Shown here in pieces: positions 7,924 through 14,729 of a DNA stretch of 39,869 nt. The notes beneath the pieces are model-generated. The model was not told the DNA's origin. It worked only from the letters and a program-made list of their open reading frames with translations, and did not search any database. Position 1 is the first letter of the stretch. The number at the start of each line of letters is the position of its first letter. Location: NCBI GenBank assembly GCA_029556615.1, contig JAKQDD010000019.1:1-39869 (forward strand), in the 5' to 3' direction. A program made the translations under genes and the position numbers. Source of the DNA: Verrucomicrobiota bacterium (GTDB taxonomy: Bacteria > Verrucomicrobiota > Verrucomicrobiia > Limisphaerales > J093).

Positions 7924-9052
7924 GGGGCTGGGCAAACACGCGGCGGACGGCGTCGAGGACCTCGGGGGCATGTCGCGCCGCGAGCCCTTCGAGTTGGGGG
8001 AGCGTCGCGTGCCGGGTCAACCAGGTGGCGGCGGTTTCTTTCACTGTCGGATCCGGGTCTGCTAGAGCCGTGGCCATGAATAGGATGAGGCGGGGTTGAT
8101 CGGCCGGAAGCCGTTGCAGGCCGGCCATCAACGTCTGCCGGGTGTGGGTTGGCAGCGCGGCGAACCGTTCGAGCACGGCCGCGAGGATCGCTCGATCATA
8201 GGCAGCCCACCGGACGAGAACCTCCGCGATCCGGACCTGGCCCGCGGCGTCGGTCGTTGTCAGTTGATCCATGAACGGGGCAAGCCCCGGGAGTCCCGCC
8301 TCCCGCATGAGGATCCCCACGCGAGAGGCGAGACTCGGATGGGGGTCCCGGGCGACGAGCGCCGCCAGGCGCGGGGCGGCGGACGCCACGTGGGTGCCGG
8401 CAGCGGACATGGCGGCGAGGAACAGCGCCCGTTGATCCCAGGGTGCCGACTCGATGGCCTCGACCAGGACCGGAACCCCTGGCGGGCCGATCTCTGCCAG
8501 CGCATAGGCGGCCTGGAGCACGGCCGCCTGGCCGTCGATGGTCAAGCTTGGCCGCTTTAACACGAGCGCCAGTGCCGGAACCGCCGCCTCGGCCCGGGGA
8601 CCGAGCTCCCGCAAGGCAACCGCCGCCCGGGTGCGCTCGCGTCCCGTGGCGTCGGGTCTGAAGAGCTGATCCAGGTGCCGGGCGATTCGGGCAGGGAAGA
8701 ACCTGCGGTTCCTGAGGTACCATCCTGCTCCCAACCGGTCGGGGCGAGCCACGACGCGGGCCAACACGGGGACGGCGTTGGTGCCCAGAACGCGGATCGC
8801 GTGCCGTGCCTTTTCGCGCACGAGGGTGTCGCTCGAGCGGAGGTCATCGGCCCATTCGGAGACCGAGCGGCCTTCGTACGCGGGCTGGGCGCCGGGAGGC
8901 AGGATCCGGGCCAGGAGCAGGAGGCCGAGCAGGAGCGCTCCGGCTCCCGCGATCGTTCGCCATGGCAGCCACGGGCCGCGTGCGGGCGCAGAATCGCGTT
9001 GCTGATCGGCGGTTGGCGCGACCGCCTTGGGGCGTGGGACGGCTGGCTTCAT
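7877..9052 (-). CDS. membrane-anchored HEAT-repeat protein
   Basis: 391 residues from ATG 9052 (MKPAVPRPKAVAP). GAGGG lies 7 bp upstream of this ATG, whereas the further in-frame ATG at 9112 has no ribosome-binding site. A short cytoplasmic Pro-rich segment is followed by one transmembrane helix (about 31-48, IAGAGALLLGLLLLARI). After that come a SVSEWADDLRS motif and tandem HEAT/PBS-like helical repeats (for example VREKARHAIRVLGTNAVPVLARVV and AAVALRELGPRAEAAVPALALVL). These repeats form a superhelical protein-binding scaffold, here probably outside the membrane. No catalytic motif is seen. The ATG lies within an unusual inverted repeat (9051-9112). Confidence 0.82.
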   Translation of the reverse strand: MKPAVPRPKAVAPTADQQRDSAPARGPWLPWRTIAGAGALLLGLLLLARILPPGAQPAYEGRSVSEWADDLRSSDTLVREKARHAIRVLGTNAVPVLARVVARPDRLGAGWYLRNRRFFPARIARHLDQLFRPDATGRERTRAAVALRELGPRAEAAVPALALVLKRPSLTIDGQAAVLQAAYALAEIGPPGVPVLVEAIESAPWDQRALFLAAMSAAGTHVASAAPRLAALVARDPHPSLASRVGILMREAGLPGLAPFMDQLTTTDAAGQVRIAEVLVRWAAYDRAILAAVLERFAALPTHTRQTLMAGLQRLPADQPRLILFMATALADPDPTVKETAATWLTRHATLPQLEGLAARHAPEVLDAVRRVFAQPLTGPRSPHPPGAPPE

Positions 9053-9112
9053 GCTAGAGCCCTCGAATTCGAGGGCGATTCTGGTTGCAATTGCGCTCCG
9101 TGTCTCTAGCAT
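9051..9112. repeat. 62-bp inverted-repeat unit around the HEAT gene start
   Basis: ATGCTAGAG (9051-9059) and CTCTAGCAT (9104-9112) are perfect terminal inverted repeats. Directly inside the left arm is the 18-bp palindrome GCCCTCGAATTCGAGGGC (9059-9076). The left part CTAGAGCCCTCGA resembles the left end of the TAG-ended repeat family, especially copy D, but the rest does not match. Each arm contains a CAT/ATG, so the unit supplies the start codon and Shine-Dalgarno (GAGGG) of the HEAT gene. Confidence 0.6.
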
Positions 9113-9154
9113 TTTGTGGTCAATCGAAACTGAGAGAGACCATTGATTCAGCCC

Positions 9155-10000
9155 ATGAAACGAATCCTGACCTTGCTATCGGCAACGGCGGCGCTGGGGT
9201 TTCCGGCGACTGCACAGGTGTATCTGGATGAACCCTTTGCCTACGCGGACGGCCAGCTGAGCGCGGTGTCCGGCGGCGCCTGGGTCAATCATTCGGGGTC
9301 GACCCCGTTGAACGTCATTGGCGGCGCGGCGTTCATCAACCAGGCGGACCAGACTTCGGGGCTCGAGGACGTGAACCGGGGGCTGACCTCGGGCGGCTCC
9401 GCGTTCTCGATAGGACCCGACGGGAACGAGAATTCGAGCGACAACTACCTTTACGCCGGGTTCACGGTGAATTTTGCCGCGCTGCCGGGCGGGCAGGCTG
9501 GCGGGGCGACGGGGTCGTATTTCGCCCATTTCAAGAGCAGCAAGGCGAACGTGTTTTACACCCGGCTGGGGGCGAACGTGACCGACGCGGCGCCCGAGAC
9601 TTTCCGGCTCGGGCTTGGGAGCGCCACGTGGAGCGCCACGGTTGCCCAGTTTCCCGAGGACCTGACGCTGGGTGTGACGTACAGCATCGTCACCCGGCTG
9701 AATCTCGACACCGGGGCGAGCACTTTGTGGGTGAATCCGGTTGACGAGCTGAGCTTGAGCGTGGATGCCAAGGACACCTTCGCGTGGAGTGCCGGTGAGA
9801 CCGTTGTGTCCTATGCGCTGCGTCAGGGCACCACCGGGTCTTCCGGATCAATCGATGGCCCCGGCCAGGTCTACGTCGACAACCTCAAAGTGGCGCGCAC
9901 CTTCGCCGAGGCCAATCCCACGGTCATTCCTGAGCCCGGCACATGGGCCCTTCTGATCACGGGCCTGGCCGGTATCACCCTCTGGCGTCGGCGGGCTTAG
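9155..10000 (+). CDS. PEP-CTERM sorting-domain protein
   Basis: 281 residues from ATG 9155. An in-frame TTG lies four codons earlier, but the ATG puts the basic MKR directly before the hydrophobic signal peptide MKRILTLLSATAALGFPATAQ. The mature part is Gly/Ser/Thr/Asn-rich and beta-sandwich-like (YLDEPFAYADGQL … VYVDNLKVARTF). The C-terminus is textbook PEP-CTERM: motif VIPEPGTWAL, a hydrophobic helix, then RRRA. Such proteins are recognised by exosortase, the cleaved helix being lost on delivery to the cell surface. No exosortase is present in this window. A strong terminator follows. Confidence 0.93.
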   Translation: MKRILTLLSATAALGFPATAQVYLDEPFAYADGQLSAVSGGAWVNHSGSTPLNVIGGAAFINQADQTSGLEDVNRGLTSGGSAFSIGPDGNENSSDNYLYAGFTVNFAALPGGQAGGATGSYFAHFKSSKANVFYTRLGANVTDAAPETFRLGLGSATWSATVAQFPEDLTLGVTYSIVTRLNLDTGASTLWVNPVDELSLSVDAKDTFAWSAGETVVSYALRQGTTGSSGSIDGPGQVYVDNLKVARTFAEANPTVIPEPGTWALLITGLAGITLWRRRA

Positions 10001-10031
10001 AACTTGCCGGTTGCGTTTGGTGTTGTGTTGG

Positions 10032-10071
10032 CCAAGGGCGCGGGTTGCCAGCCTGCGCCCTTGGGTTTTTT
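10032..10071 (+). terminator. rho-independent terminator of the PEP-CTERM gene
   Basis: A perfect 10-bp stem, CCAAGGGCGC (10032-10041) with GCGCCCTTGG (10055-10064), is followed by GTTTTTTG. It sits 32 bp after the PEP-CTERM stop and 22 bp before the HAD start, so the HAD gene probably has its own promoter or is reached by read-through. Confidence 0.92.
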
Positions 10072-10092
10072 GTCCCAGGCGCCCGGTTTGAC

Positions 10093-10755
10093 ATGGCCAT
10101 GCTGCGCGTTGTTCTCTTCGACATTGATGGCACCCTGATTCGAACGGGGGGGGCTGGCGTGCGCGCTTTTGCCCGGACTGGCGCAACCGAGTTCCGGGTC
10201 GAGAACGGAACCGCACAGATGCGGTTCGCGGGCAGGACGGACGGTTCCCTGGTGCGGGAGTTCTTCCACCGGCACAGCATCGCCCCGGTGCCCGACGCCT
10301 TCATGCGGTTCTTCGATCGGTACGTCTTTCTGCTCGATCATTATCTGGGTCAGTCCGAGGGCCGGGTTTGCAGCGGTGTTTTGGCGTTTCTCGAGAAGCT
10401 CCGCCGGTTGCCGAGCCCGCCGATCCTCGGGTTGCTGACCGGGAACATCCGATTGGGCGCCGAGATCAAACTGCGGCACTACCGTCTCTGGGACTGGTTT
10501 GAAACCGGCGCGTTTGGCGACGACCACGAGGACCGCAATCGTCTGGCGCACGTCGCCTGGGACCGTGCGGGGCGTCTGCTGGGGGCCCGGCTGGATCCGG
10601 CGGAAATCCTCATTGTGGGGGACACTCCAGCCGATGTGGCGTGTGGACGGGCGATCGGCGCCCAGGTCCTGGCGGTAACCACCGGCGGCGCCTCCCGGGC
10701 CGAGCTCGAGGCCTGCCGGCCGGATGCGCTGGTGGATCGCCTCGATCAGTTCTAG
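10093..10755 (+). CDS. HAD-superfamily phosphatase, phosphoglycolate-phosphatase-like
   Basis: 220 residues from ATG 10093; ATG 10099 is an alternative. HAD motif I is LFDIDGTLI (nucleophile Asp10 and acid/base Asp12). Motif II is GLLTGN, motif III contributes the basic residues of the DHEDRNR region, and motif IV is ILIVGDTPADVACGRA. An alpha-helical cap lies between motifs I and II, as in Gph/PGP-type enzymes. It is a cytoplasmic Mg-dependent phosphatase; the exact substrate cannot be read from sequence. It ends LDQF followed by TAG, and that TAG is exactly the first three bases of repeat copy B. Confidence 0.9.
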   Translation: MAMLRVVLFDIDGTLIRTGGAGVRAFARTGATEFRVENGTAQMRFAGRTDGSLVREFFHRHSIAPVPDAFMRFFDRYVFLLDHYLGQSEGRVCSGVLAFLEKLRRLPSPPILGLLTGNIRLGAEIKLRHYRLWDWFETGAFGDDHEDRNRLAHVAWDRAGRLLGARLDPAEILIVGDTPADVACGRAIGAQVLAVTTGGASRAELEACRPDALVDRLDQF

Positions 10756-10932
10756 CGAGGCGCCGCCTCAGACCCAGCCGAGTCCTCAGACTCATGAAGA
10801 GCCTGCTGTGCCTGCTCAGCCTATCTTCCGCGCCTCGCTAATGTAGAGTCCTCGACGGAAGGTGGGGAGGCCTGGAACGGCAGGGACCAAACTTGACCTG
10901 TTGACCCCATAGTCCACAAGTCGAGGACTCTA
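10753..10932 (-). repeat. TAG-ended double-hairpin repeat, copy B (complete, 180 bp)
   Basis: In element orientation (minus strand) it starts TAGAGTCCTCGAC, whose arm is repeated inverted as GTCGAGGACTCTA. It then has TTAGCGAGGCGCG and ends GGCGCCTCGCTA. It fills the gap between two convergent genes exactly: its outermost TAG on the plus strand (10753-10755) is the HAD stop codon and its outermost TAG on the minus strand (10930-10932) is the stop codon of the zinc-ribbon gene. It is very similar to copy C along its whole length. Confidence 0.93.
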
Positions 10933-11175
10933 GTGACAGTGGTGGCGTCCGCTGCCGCAACAGCAACCTGAACCTCGGTTGATCCCGCACGCGGCGCCGT
11001 CACCGCACGGTCCGCATTCGGCGCCGCCCGCCTCGGCCGAGGCGAACACGGAGAGCTTCTTTTCGAGCCGTGTGGACCCGCAATGGGGGCACTTGGTGCC
11101 TTTCCATTTCGAGGTGCGAACCAGCACTTCGCTATCCCGCTTGCACTGACTGCAATGAAACTCGTAAATCGGCAT
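10930..11175 (-). CDS. FmdB-type zinc-ribbon protein with Cys/His-rich tail
   Basis: 81 residues from ATG 11175 (MPIYEFHCSQC), the standard start of this family; a GTG two codons earlier is less likely. AAGGTG lies about 6 bp upstream as ribosome-binding site. Two CxxC knuckles (HCSQC and KCPHCGS) make the FmdB/CxxC zinc ribbon. The rest is atypical: ECGPCGDGAACG, then GSGCCCGSGRHHCH, a C-terminal run of Cys and His that could bind further metal. It is likely cytoplasmic and its function is unknown. It lies 32 bp downstream of the candidate selenoprotein frame, probably in the same transcript. Its TAG stop is supplied by repeat copy B. Confidence 0.85.
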   Translation of the reverse strand: MPIYEFHCSQCKRDSEVLVRTSKWKGTKCPHCGSTRLEKKLSVFASAEAGGAECGPCGDGAACGINRGSGCCCGSGRHHCH

Positions 11176-11207
11176 GCGCACACCTTACCTGACCGGGTCC
11201 TGGGCTT

Positions 11208-11447
11208 TCAAGTGCCGCCCCCGGGGCTGGCCGGTGGCCCGTCTGCAGGCGGGTTGGGTGGCGACGACGGCGCGTCCTTGGTGGCACCCGGCGTGGGGGT
11301 TGACGATGCCCGGGTCTCCGGCCTGGATCGCTGCTCGACCGAGCAGCCCGAACTCATTCACGTCCCCACCCCAAAGCGGGGCAGCACCCATTTCATGAGC
11401 ACAAACCAGCCAACCACGACGGCGGCGAGAAAAAGGACATCTTTCAT
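11208..11447 (-). CDS. candidate small membrane selenoprotein (in-frame TGA at codon 30)
   Basis: From ATG 11447 the frame encodes MKDVLFLAAVVVGWFVLMK then WVLPRFGVGT: a short N-terminus, one transmembrane helix and a conserved-looking WVLPRFGV turn. Codon 30 is TGA (11358-11360). The same frame continues as MSSGCSVEQRSRPETR… for 49 codons to a second TGA at 11208-11210, with a Pro/Ser-rich tail. From memory, unverified, related tiny proteins in Verrucomicrobiota carry Cys at this place (a GVPTCMSG-like motif), so TGA would replace Cys, giving Sec-Met-Ser-Ser-Gly-Cys. A SECIS-like hairpin (11330-11347) lies at the right distance. Alternatives: a 29-residue protein ending at TGA, possibly coupled to a second small ORF whose ATG follows directly. 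The FmdB-like gene is 32 bp downstream. Confidence 0.6.
11330..11347 (-). promoter_or_regulatory. SECIS-like hairpin downstream of the in-frame TGA
   Basis: On the minus strand GCTGCTC-GGTC-GAGCAGC forms a perfect 7-bp stem with a GGUC tetraloop. Counting the U of UGA as 1, the stem begins at nt 14 and the GGUC loop is at 21-24. The E. coli fdhF SECIS presents a G-G-U-C in its apical loop at about 22-25, read by SelB. A bulged U in the stem, present in E. coli, is not obvious here. Confidence 0.5.
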
Positions 11448-11827
11448 GACACGTCCATGACCACGCCAAGATGTCCCTGAACCAGGCCGAGCGCAAATGG
11501 AAATCCAACGCGAAGCATCGGGAGTTACCTCGCCGATTCACGGCGGCGCGGGTCAGAGGGCGGAGGGGAGGGGGAGAGCATGGAGCAGGGGGCAGGGAGC
11601 GCGGAGCCAACACATGGTCTGGCTGAAAAATAGTGAAATAGGCTGGATGACGCTGGAGTGGAAGGACTTGCGTGGCAAAACAGACCAATTCGGTGCAAAC
11701 GGTTGACACAGAGTTTTTTGGCTGATTGAAAAGGGTGGCAATTCTGACTGGATCATCACCGGAAAGGCACCCTTGTGGCATGGGTGCGGCACCGGATCCG
11801 CACACGGTCGGCGGCAGGAGGTTCAGG
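11448..11827. other. 380-bp stretch without a recognisable gene
   Basis: No frame has protein character. It contains a purine-rich run around 11556-11600 and a more AT-rich part (11620-11760) unlike the surrounding DNA. It separates the small selenoprotein candidate from the prophage relic and may be decayed phage or integration-scar sequence. Confidence 0.4.
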
Positions 11828-12472
11828 CTACCTGGCGGACTGGTTGCGCTGGGCGATAGAGCGCAGTTGTGCCTCGGCGGCATCGAGGGCTGAATGTTCG
11901 AGCTTGTCGCGGTCCGGGAGAGCGTTGGGATCCTTCGACTGGGTGACTGACTTGCGAAGCCAGTAGACGACCAGGCCGCCGACCTCGCGACCTTTCGTGT
12001 GTTTCCCCTTCCGCTTGGGTCCGATCAGCGTTCCCTCCGCTTGGACCAGCATCGCCTTGCCGGATCCTGCCGGGACAAAGCGCAGGCCGATCCCGGTGGT
12101 CATCGTGTAGGTCTTGGGCCGACGGCCGTGGGCTTCGGCGGTGGCCGGTATGGCCAACCACTTCGCGAGCTTCGGGCGGATGGTGCCGCCGCCGACCTTG
12201 AGACCGAATCCAGGCTCGGAGATGGAAACCACGGCCTGAGTGTCATCGATGCTGGCGATTTGGGTCGACCGCGCTACGGACGCCCACCAATGGGTGCGAT
12301 GGCCGCCGAGACGATTGCTCGATTTTTGGTCACGATCGCGGAAGTGATCCTGCAACGACCTGACAACCGACCTTGCGGCTGCCTGGAGGATCGACCGGGG
12401 GCGTTCTGAAAGCCGAGCGAGATCGTTCATCGCCACTTTCATGGCGCCGGAGTCGATGTGGACAGTGAGCAT
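11828..12472 (-). CDS. phage virion morphogenesis / tail-completion protein (Mu gpG-like)
   Basis: 214 residues. The N-terminal half (MNDLARLSERPRSILQAAARSVVRSLQDHFRDRDQ) has the amphipathic helix and the HF-x-x-R pattern of Mu gpG/virion-morphogenesis proteins. RTHWWASVARSTQI and the later KWLAIPATAEAHGRRP … LRFVPAG segment fit the beta-rich remainder. It is likely a structural or assembly protein of a Mu-like phage. On the same strand directly upstream lies an F-like/nuclease fragment, the Mu order F then G. No other phage structural, lysis or transposase genes are seen, so it is stranded. Assignment is by overall pattern, not by a catalytic motif. Confidence 0.65.
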   Translation of the reverse strand: MLTVHIDSGAMKVAMNDLARLSERPRSILQAAARSVVRSLQDHFRDRDQKSSNRLGGHRTHWWASVARSTQIASIDDTQAVVSISEPGFGLKVGGGTIRPKLAKWLAIPATAEAHGRRPKTYTMTTGIGLRFVPAGSGKAMLVQAEGTLIGPKRKGKHTKGREVGGLVVYWLRKSVTQSKDPNALPDRDKLEHSALDAAEAQLRSIAQRNQSAR

Positions 12473-12487
12473 CTTGACGACGCGTCT

Positions 12488-12568
12488 TTAATCAGCGAAT
12501 GTCTGCTCGTCGTCGATGGGCGCGGTTGTCCGGGAGACGTTTCGGACGTTATGCCGCAGGCTCAGCAT
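12488..12568 (-). CDS. possible 26-residue ORF between the two phage genes
   Basis: MLSLRHNVRNVSRTTAPIDDEQTFAD followed by TAA, in a different frame from both neighbours. The composition is protein-like, with acidic DDEQ and few Arg/Pro artefacts. It fills the gap between the nuclease fragment (ends 12591) and the gpG-like gene (starts 12472), as small phage genes do. It could equally be the frameshifted C-terminus of the preceding gene. Confidence 0.3.
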   Translation of the reverse strand: MLSLRHNVRNVSRTTAPIDDEQTFAD

Positions 12569-12590
12569 GTCGGCATCCTTGAGACCGCGC

Positions 12591-13094
12591 TCATGGCGAC
12601 GTCTTCTTGTAGACGGACTTGACCCCAACCCTCCGTTTGCTGCCCTCGATTGCATGCTCGACCATAATGAGTGTTCCGAGCAATCGCTTTTTGAACAACG
12701 CTGAGGTCGCCTTCGGGTGTCCGCGGACAACAGAAGCCGGAGATCTCCACACATGTGGAATCATCTCGATGTCCAGTGAAGTCAACGGCGCTTGGCCTTC
12801 CCATGTCTCGGACGGGCCATGATCCCTCGCGATTTTGCGCACGATGCCGGACTCGAGAATGAGTTCGCAGCCCTCGATTTCCACACCAGCTTCCGTGGCC
12901 CGTTCGACGGCCGCCTTGGTGGCGACACCGAGTCTAAGCGACTTTAGCGTTTCGCCTCCCACGCTGCGCCGCACGTAGTCCTTGATACGGCTGCCGAGCC
13001 ATTGGACTTGCCCATCGAGACCCACCCGGACCTGATCGCCGAACTGCTGCTGGAGCCACTCGATCCCAGCCTCACCGAGCCCAGCACTGTCCAC
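12591..13094 (-). CDS. phage head-morphogenesis-like fragment with PBECR-type nuclease domain
   Basis: 167 residues from GTG 13094. The frame is open to an in-frame TAA at 13149-13151 and reads APPPQPVFEEFNRDLKVDSAG before the GTG, so the true N-terminus is lost. The C-terminal 90 residues (ILESGIVRKIARDHGPSETWEGQAPLTSLDIEMIPHVW … VGVKSVYKKTSP) resemble phage-encoded Barnase-EndoU-ColicinE5/RelE-like nucleases fused to head proteins. The pattern is I-x-x-x-H, then D-x-x-x-IP, then a late valine-rich strand before the (T/S)xYKK end. It lies just upstream of the gpG-like gene in the Mu F-G order. Probably non-functional as a morphogenesis protein because of the truncation. Confidence 0.5.
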   Translation of the reverse strand: MDSAGLGEAGIEWLQQQFGDQVRVGLDGQVQWLGSRIKDYVRRSVGGETLKSLRLGVATKAAVERATEAGVEIEGCELILESGIVRKIARDHGPSETWEGQAPLTSLDIEMIPHVWRSPASVVRGHPKATSALFKKRLLGTLIMVEHAIEGSKRRVGVKSVYKKTSP

Positions 13095-13215
13095 CTTGAG
13101 ATCGCGGTTGAACTCCTCGAAGACCGGCTGGGGCGGCGGTGCCCCCTCTTAGGGAGCAACAGGGTGACAGGCTTGCAGTCGGCCGCCAACGCAGTTCGAA
13201 GGCGCCAAGCCGCGC

Positions 13216-13395
13216 GCGAGTCCTCGACTTGTGGAATATGCGGTCAACAGGTCAAGTTCGGTTCCGCCGGTTCCAGGCCCTCCCTCCTTCCGTCGAGGAC
13301 TCTACATTAGCGAGGCGCGGAAGAGAGGGTGGGCAAGCACAGCAGGGTCTTCATGAGTCTGAGGACTCCACTGGGTCTGAGGCGCGCCTCGCTAG
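13216..13395 (+). repeat. TAG-ended double-hairpin repeat, copy C (about 180 bp)
   Basis: Hairpin 1 arms GAGTCCTCGAC (13218-13228) and GTCGAGGACTC (13292-13302). Hairpin 2 arms TAGCGAGGCGCG (13308-13319) and CGCGCCTCGCTA (13383-13394). It is very similar to copy B. The left terminal TA has mutated (GCGAG in place of TAGAG), and the right CTAG is intact. The right end lies 23 bp before the probable start of the beta-lactamase-family gene and may form part of its leader. Confidence 0.92.
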
Positions 13396-13417
13396 GGGCT
13401 TGAGGCCGTCTCGGGGC

Positions 13418-14719
13418 TTGGGCTACGGTTGCCGCACGCAACCGACCGGGACCATTGTCGATGCCGCCGCGGCGCCGTGCCTCAGCCGCCGCCGTTTTCT
13501 GCGCCAGAGCGCCGGGTGGGTGTGGGTGTTCAGTCTGCGGAGCGGAGGCGGTCTTGGCGCCAACGCCCATTCCCTGGCCGGGTTCGACGGCGCGATGGCG
13601 GAGTTCATGGACGCCCGGCGGATTCCTGGCGGCGCGTTGGCGGTCGTTCGTAACGGGGGGATTGTCTACGCGAAAGGGTATGGCTGGGCTGACCGCGAGC
13701 AGCGCGAGCCGGTATGTCCCCGGACTCTTTTCCGGATTGCCAGCGTCTCGAAACCGATCACGGCGGTGACCGTCATGCGCCTGGTCGAGGAGGGGCGCAT
13801 CGACCTGGACGCACGGGTTTTCGAGCACCTCGATTTGAAGCCAGCCCCTCGGCCAGGGGGTGCGGCTCCTGATCCGCGGCTTGGGCGGATCACCGTCCGG
13901 CAGCTCTTGCAGCACACCGCAGGCTGGGATCGAACCCGGAGCGGCGACCCGATGTTTCGGTCGCGCGAGATTGCCGAAGCCGCCGGGGAAAGCCCGCCGG
14001 CAACTCCGGAAGCCATCATCCGGCACATGCTGGGGCGCCCGCTGGACTTTGATCCGGGGACACGCCACGCCTATTCGAACTTCGGCTACTGTGTCCTGGG
14101 GCGCCTGATCGAGAAGGTCACGGGCCGGCCATACGAAACCGTCGTCCGGGAGGACGTTCTTGCCCGCATCGGGGTCCGGGGGATGTGGATTGGAAAGTCG
14201 AGGGAGTCGCGGCCGGGCGAGGCGCGCTACTACACTGCGGACGGGGCGACGGGGCGCAGCGTTTTCTCCGACGAGACCGTGCCCGAGCCCTATGGGACGT
14301 TTTGTCTCGAGGCGATGGACGCTCACGGCGGCTGGGTGGCGTCGGTGGTGGATCTGGCGCGGTTTGCGGCGGATCCGCAACGGCCGCCGCTGCTTCGGCC
14401 CGAAACACTCGAAGCGCTTCACGCTCCGCCGCCGGCGCCAGTGGCTCGGGGACCGGACGGGCGATTGGCGGACGCTTACTATGCGTGCGGCTGGATGGTT
14501 CGGCCGGCGGGCCGGGGTGGGCGTCCGAACACCTGGCACAACGGCAGCCTCCCGGGAACGGCATCACTGCTGGTCCGCGGCGGGGACGGTTTGAGCTGGG
14601 TGGTTCTGTTCAACCAGCGGTCGAGCGACCGCTCGCTGCCTGATAGTGCCATCGATGCCGCGCTGCATCGCGCGGCCGACGCCGTGAAGAAGTGGCCGGC
14701 GCCGTTGGGCGAGCTCTGA
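13418..14719 (+). CDS. Tat-exported serine hydrolase of the beta-lactamase (class C/PBP) family
   Basis: 433 residues if started at TTG 13418; TTG 13400 is the alternative. No ATG or GTG lies in frame before the signal, so the start is uncertain. The N-terminus carries a twin-arginine motif SRRRFLRQSAGW followed by a hydrophobic stretch. Catalytic motifs are complete: SVSK (Ser109, Lys112), YSN (Tyr219) and HNG (His374) in place of KTG, the pattern of esterase-like EstB/class-C beta-lactamase-fold enzymes. It is likely a periplasmic esterase or D-amino-peptidase-like enzyme rather than a resistance enzyme. The preceding repeat C is in frame with it, which artificially extends the open frame to 13139. 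It contains LGRLIEKVTGRPYE, typical of the family. Confidence 0.88.
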   Translation: MGYGCRTQPTGTIVDAAAAPCLSRRRFLRQSAGWVWVFSLRSGGGLGANAHSLAGFDGAMAEFMDARRIPGGALAVVRNGGIVYAKGYGWADREQREPVCPRTLFRIASVSKPITAVTVMRLVEEGRIDLDARVFEHLDLKPAPRPGGAAPDPRLGRITVRQLLQHTAGWDRTRSGDPMFRSREIAEAAGESPPATPEAIIRHMLGRPLDFDPGTRHAYSNFGYCVLGRLIEKVTGRPYETVVREDVLARIGVRGMWIGKSRESRPGEARYYTADGATGRSVFSDETVPEPYGTFCLEAMDAHGGWVASVVDLARFAADPQRPPLLRPETLEALHAPPPAPVARGPDGRLADAYYACGWMVRPAGRGGRPNTWHNGSLPGTASLLVRGGDGLSWVVLFNQRSSDRSLPDSAIDAALHRAADAVKKWPAPLGEL

Positions 14720-14729
14720 CGAGGCGGGA

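Noticed and set aside
13216..13400. Conserved peptide (VLDLWN…STGQV…SVEDSTLARRG) seen in open frames through several repeat copies
   Set aside because: It follows from nucleotide conservation of the TAG-ended repeat. It appears fused to unrelated frames and on arms constrained to pair, so I do not regard it as a protein domain.
13418..14719. Antibiotic-resistance beta-lactamase
   Set aside because: HNG replaces KTG and the protein has a Tat signal; the family is dominated by esterases and peptidases, so resistance cannot be claimed.
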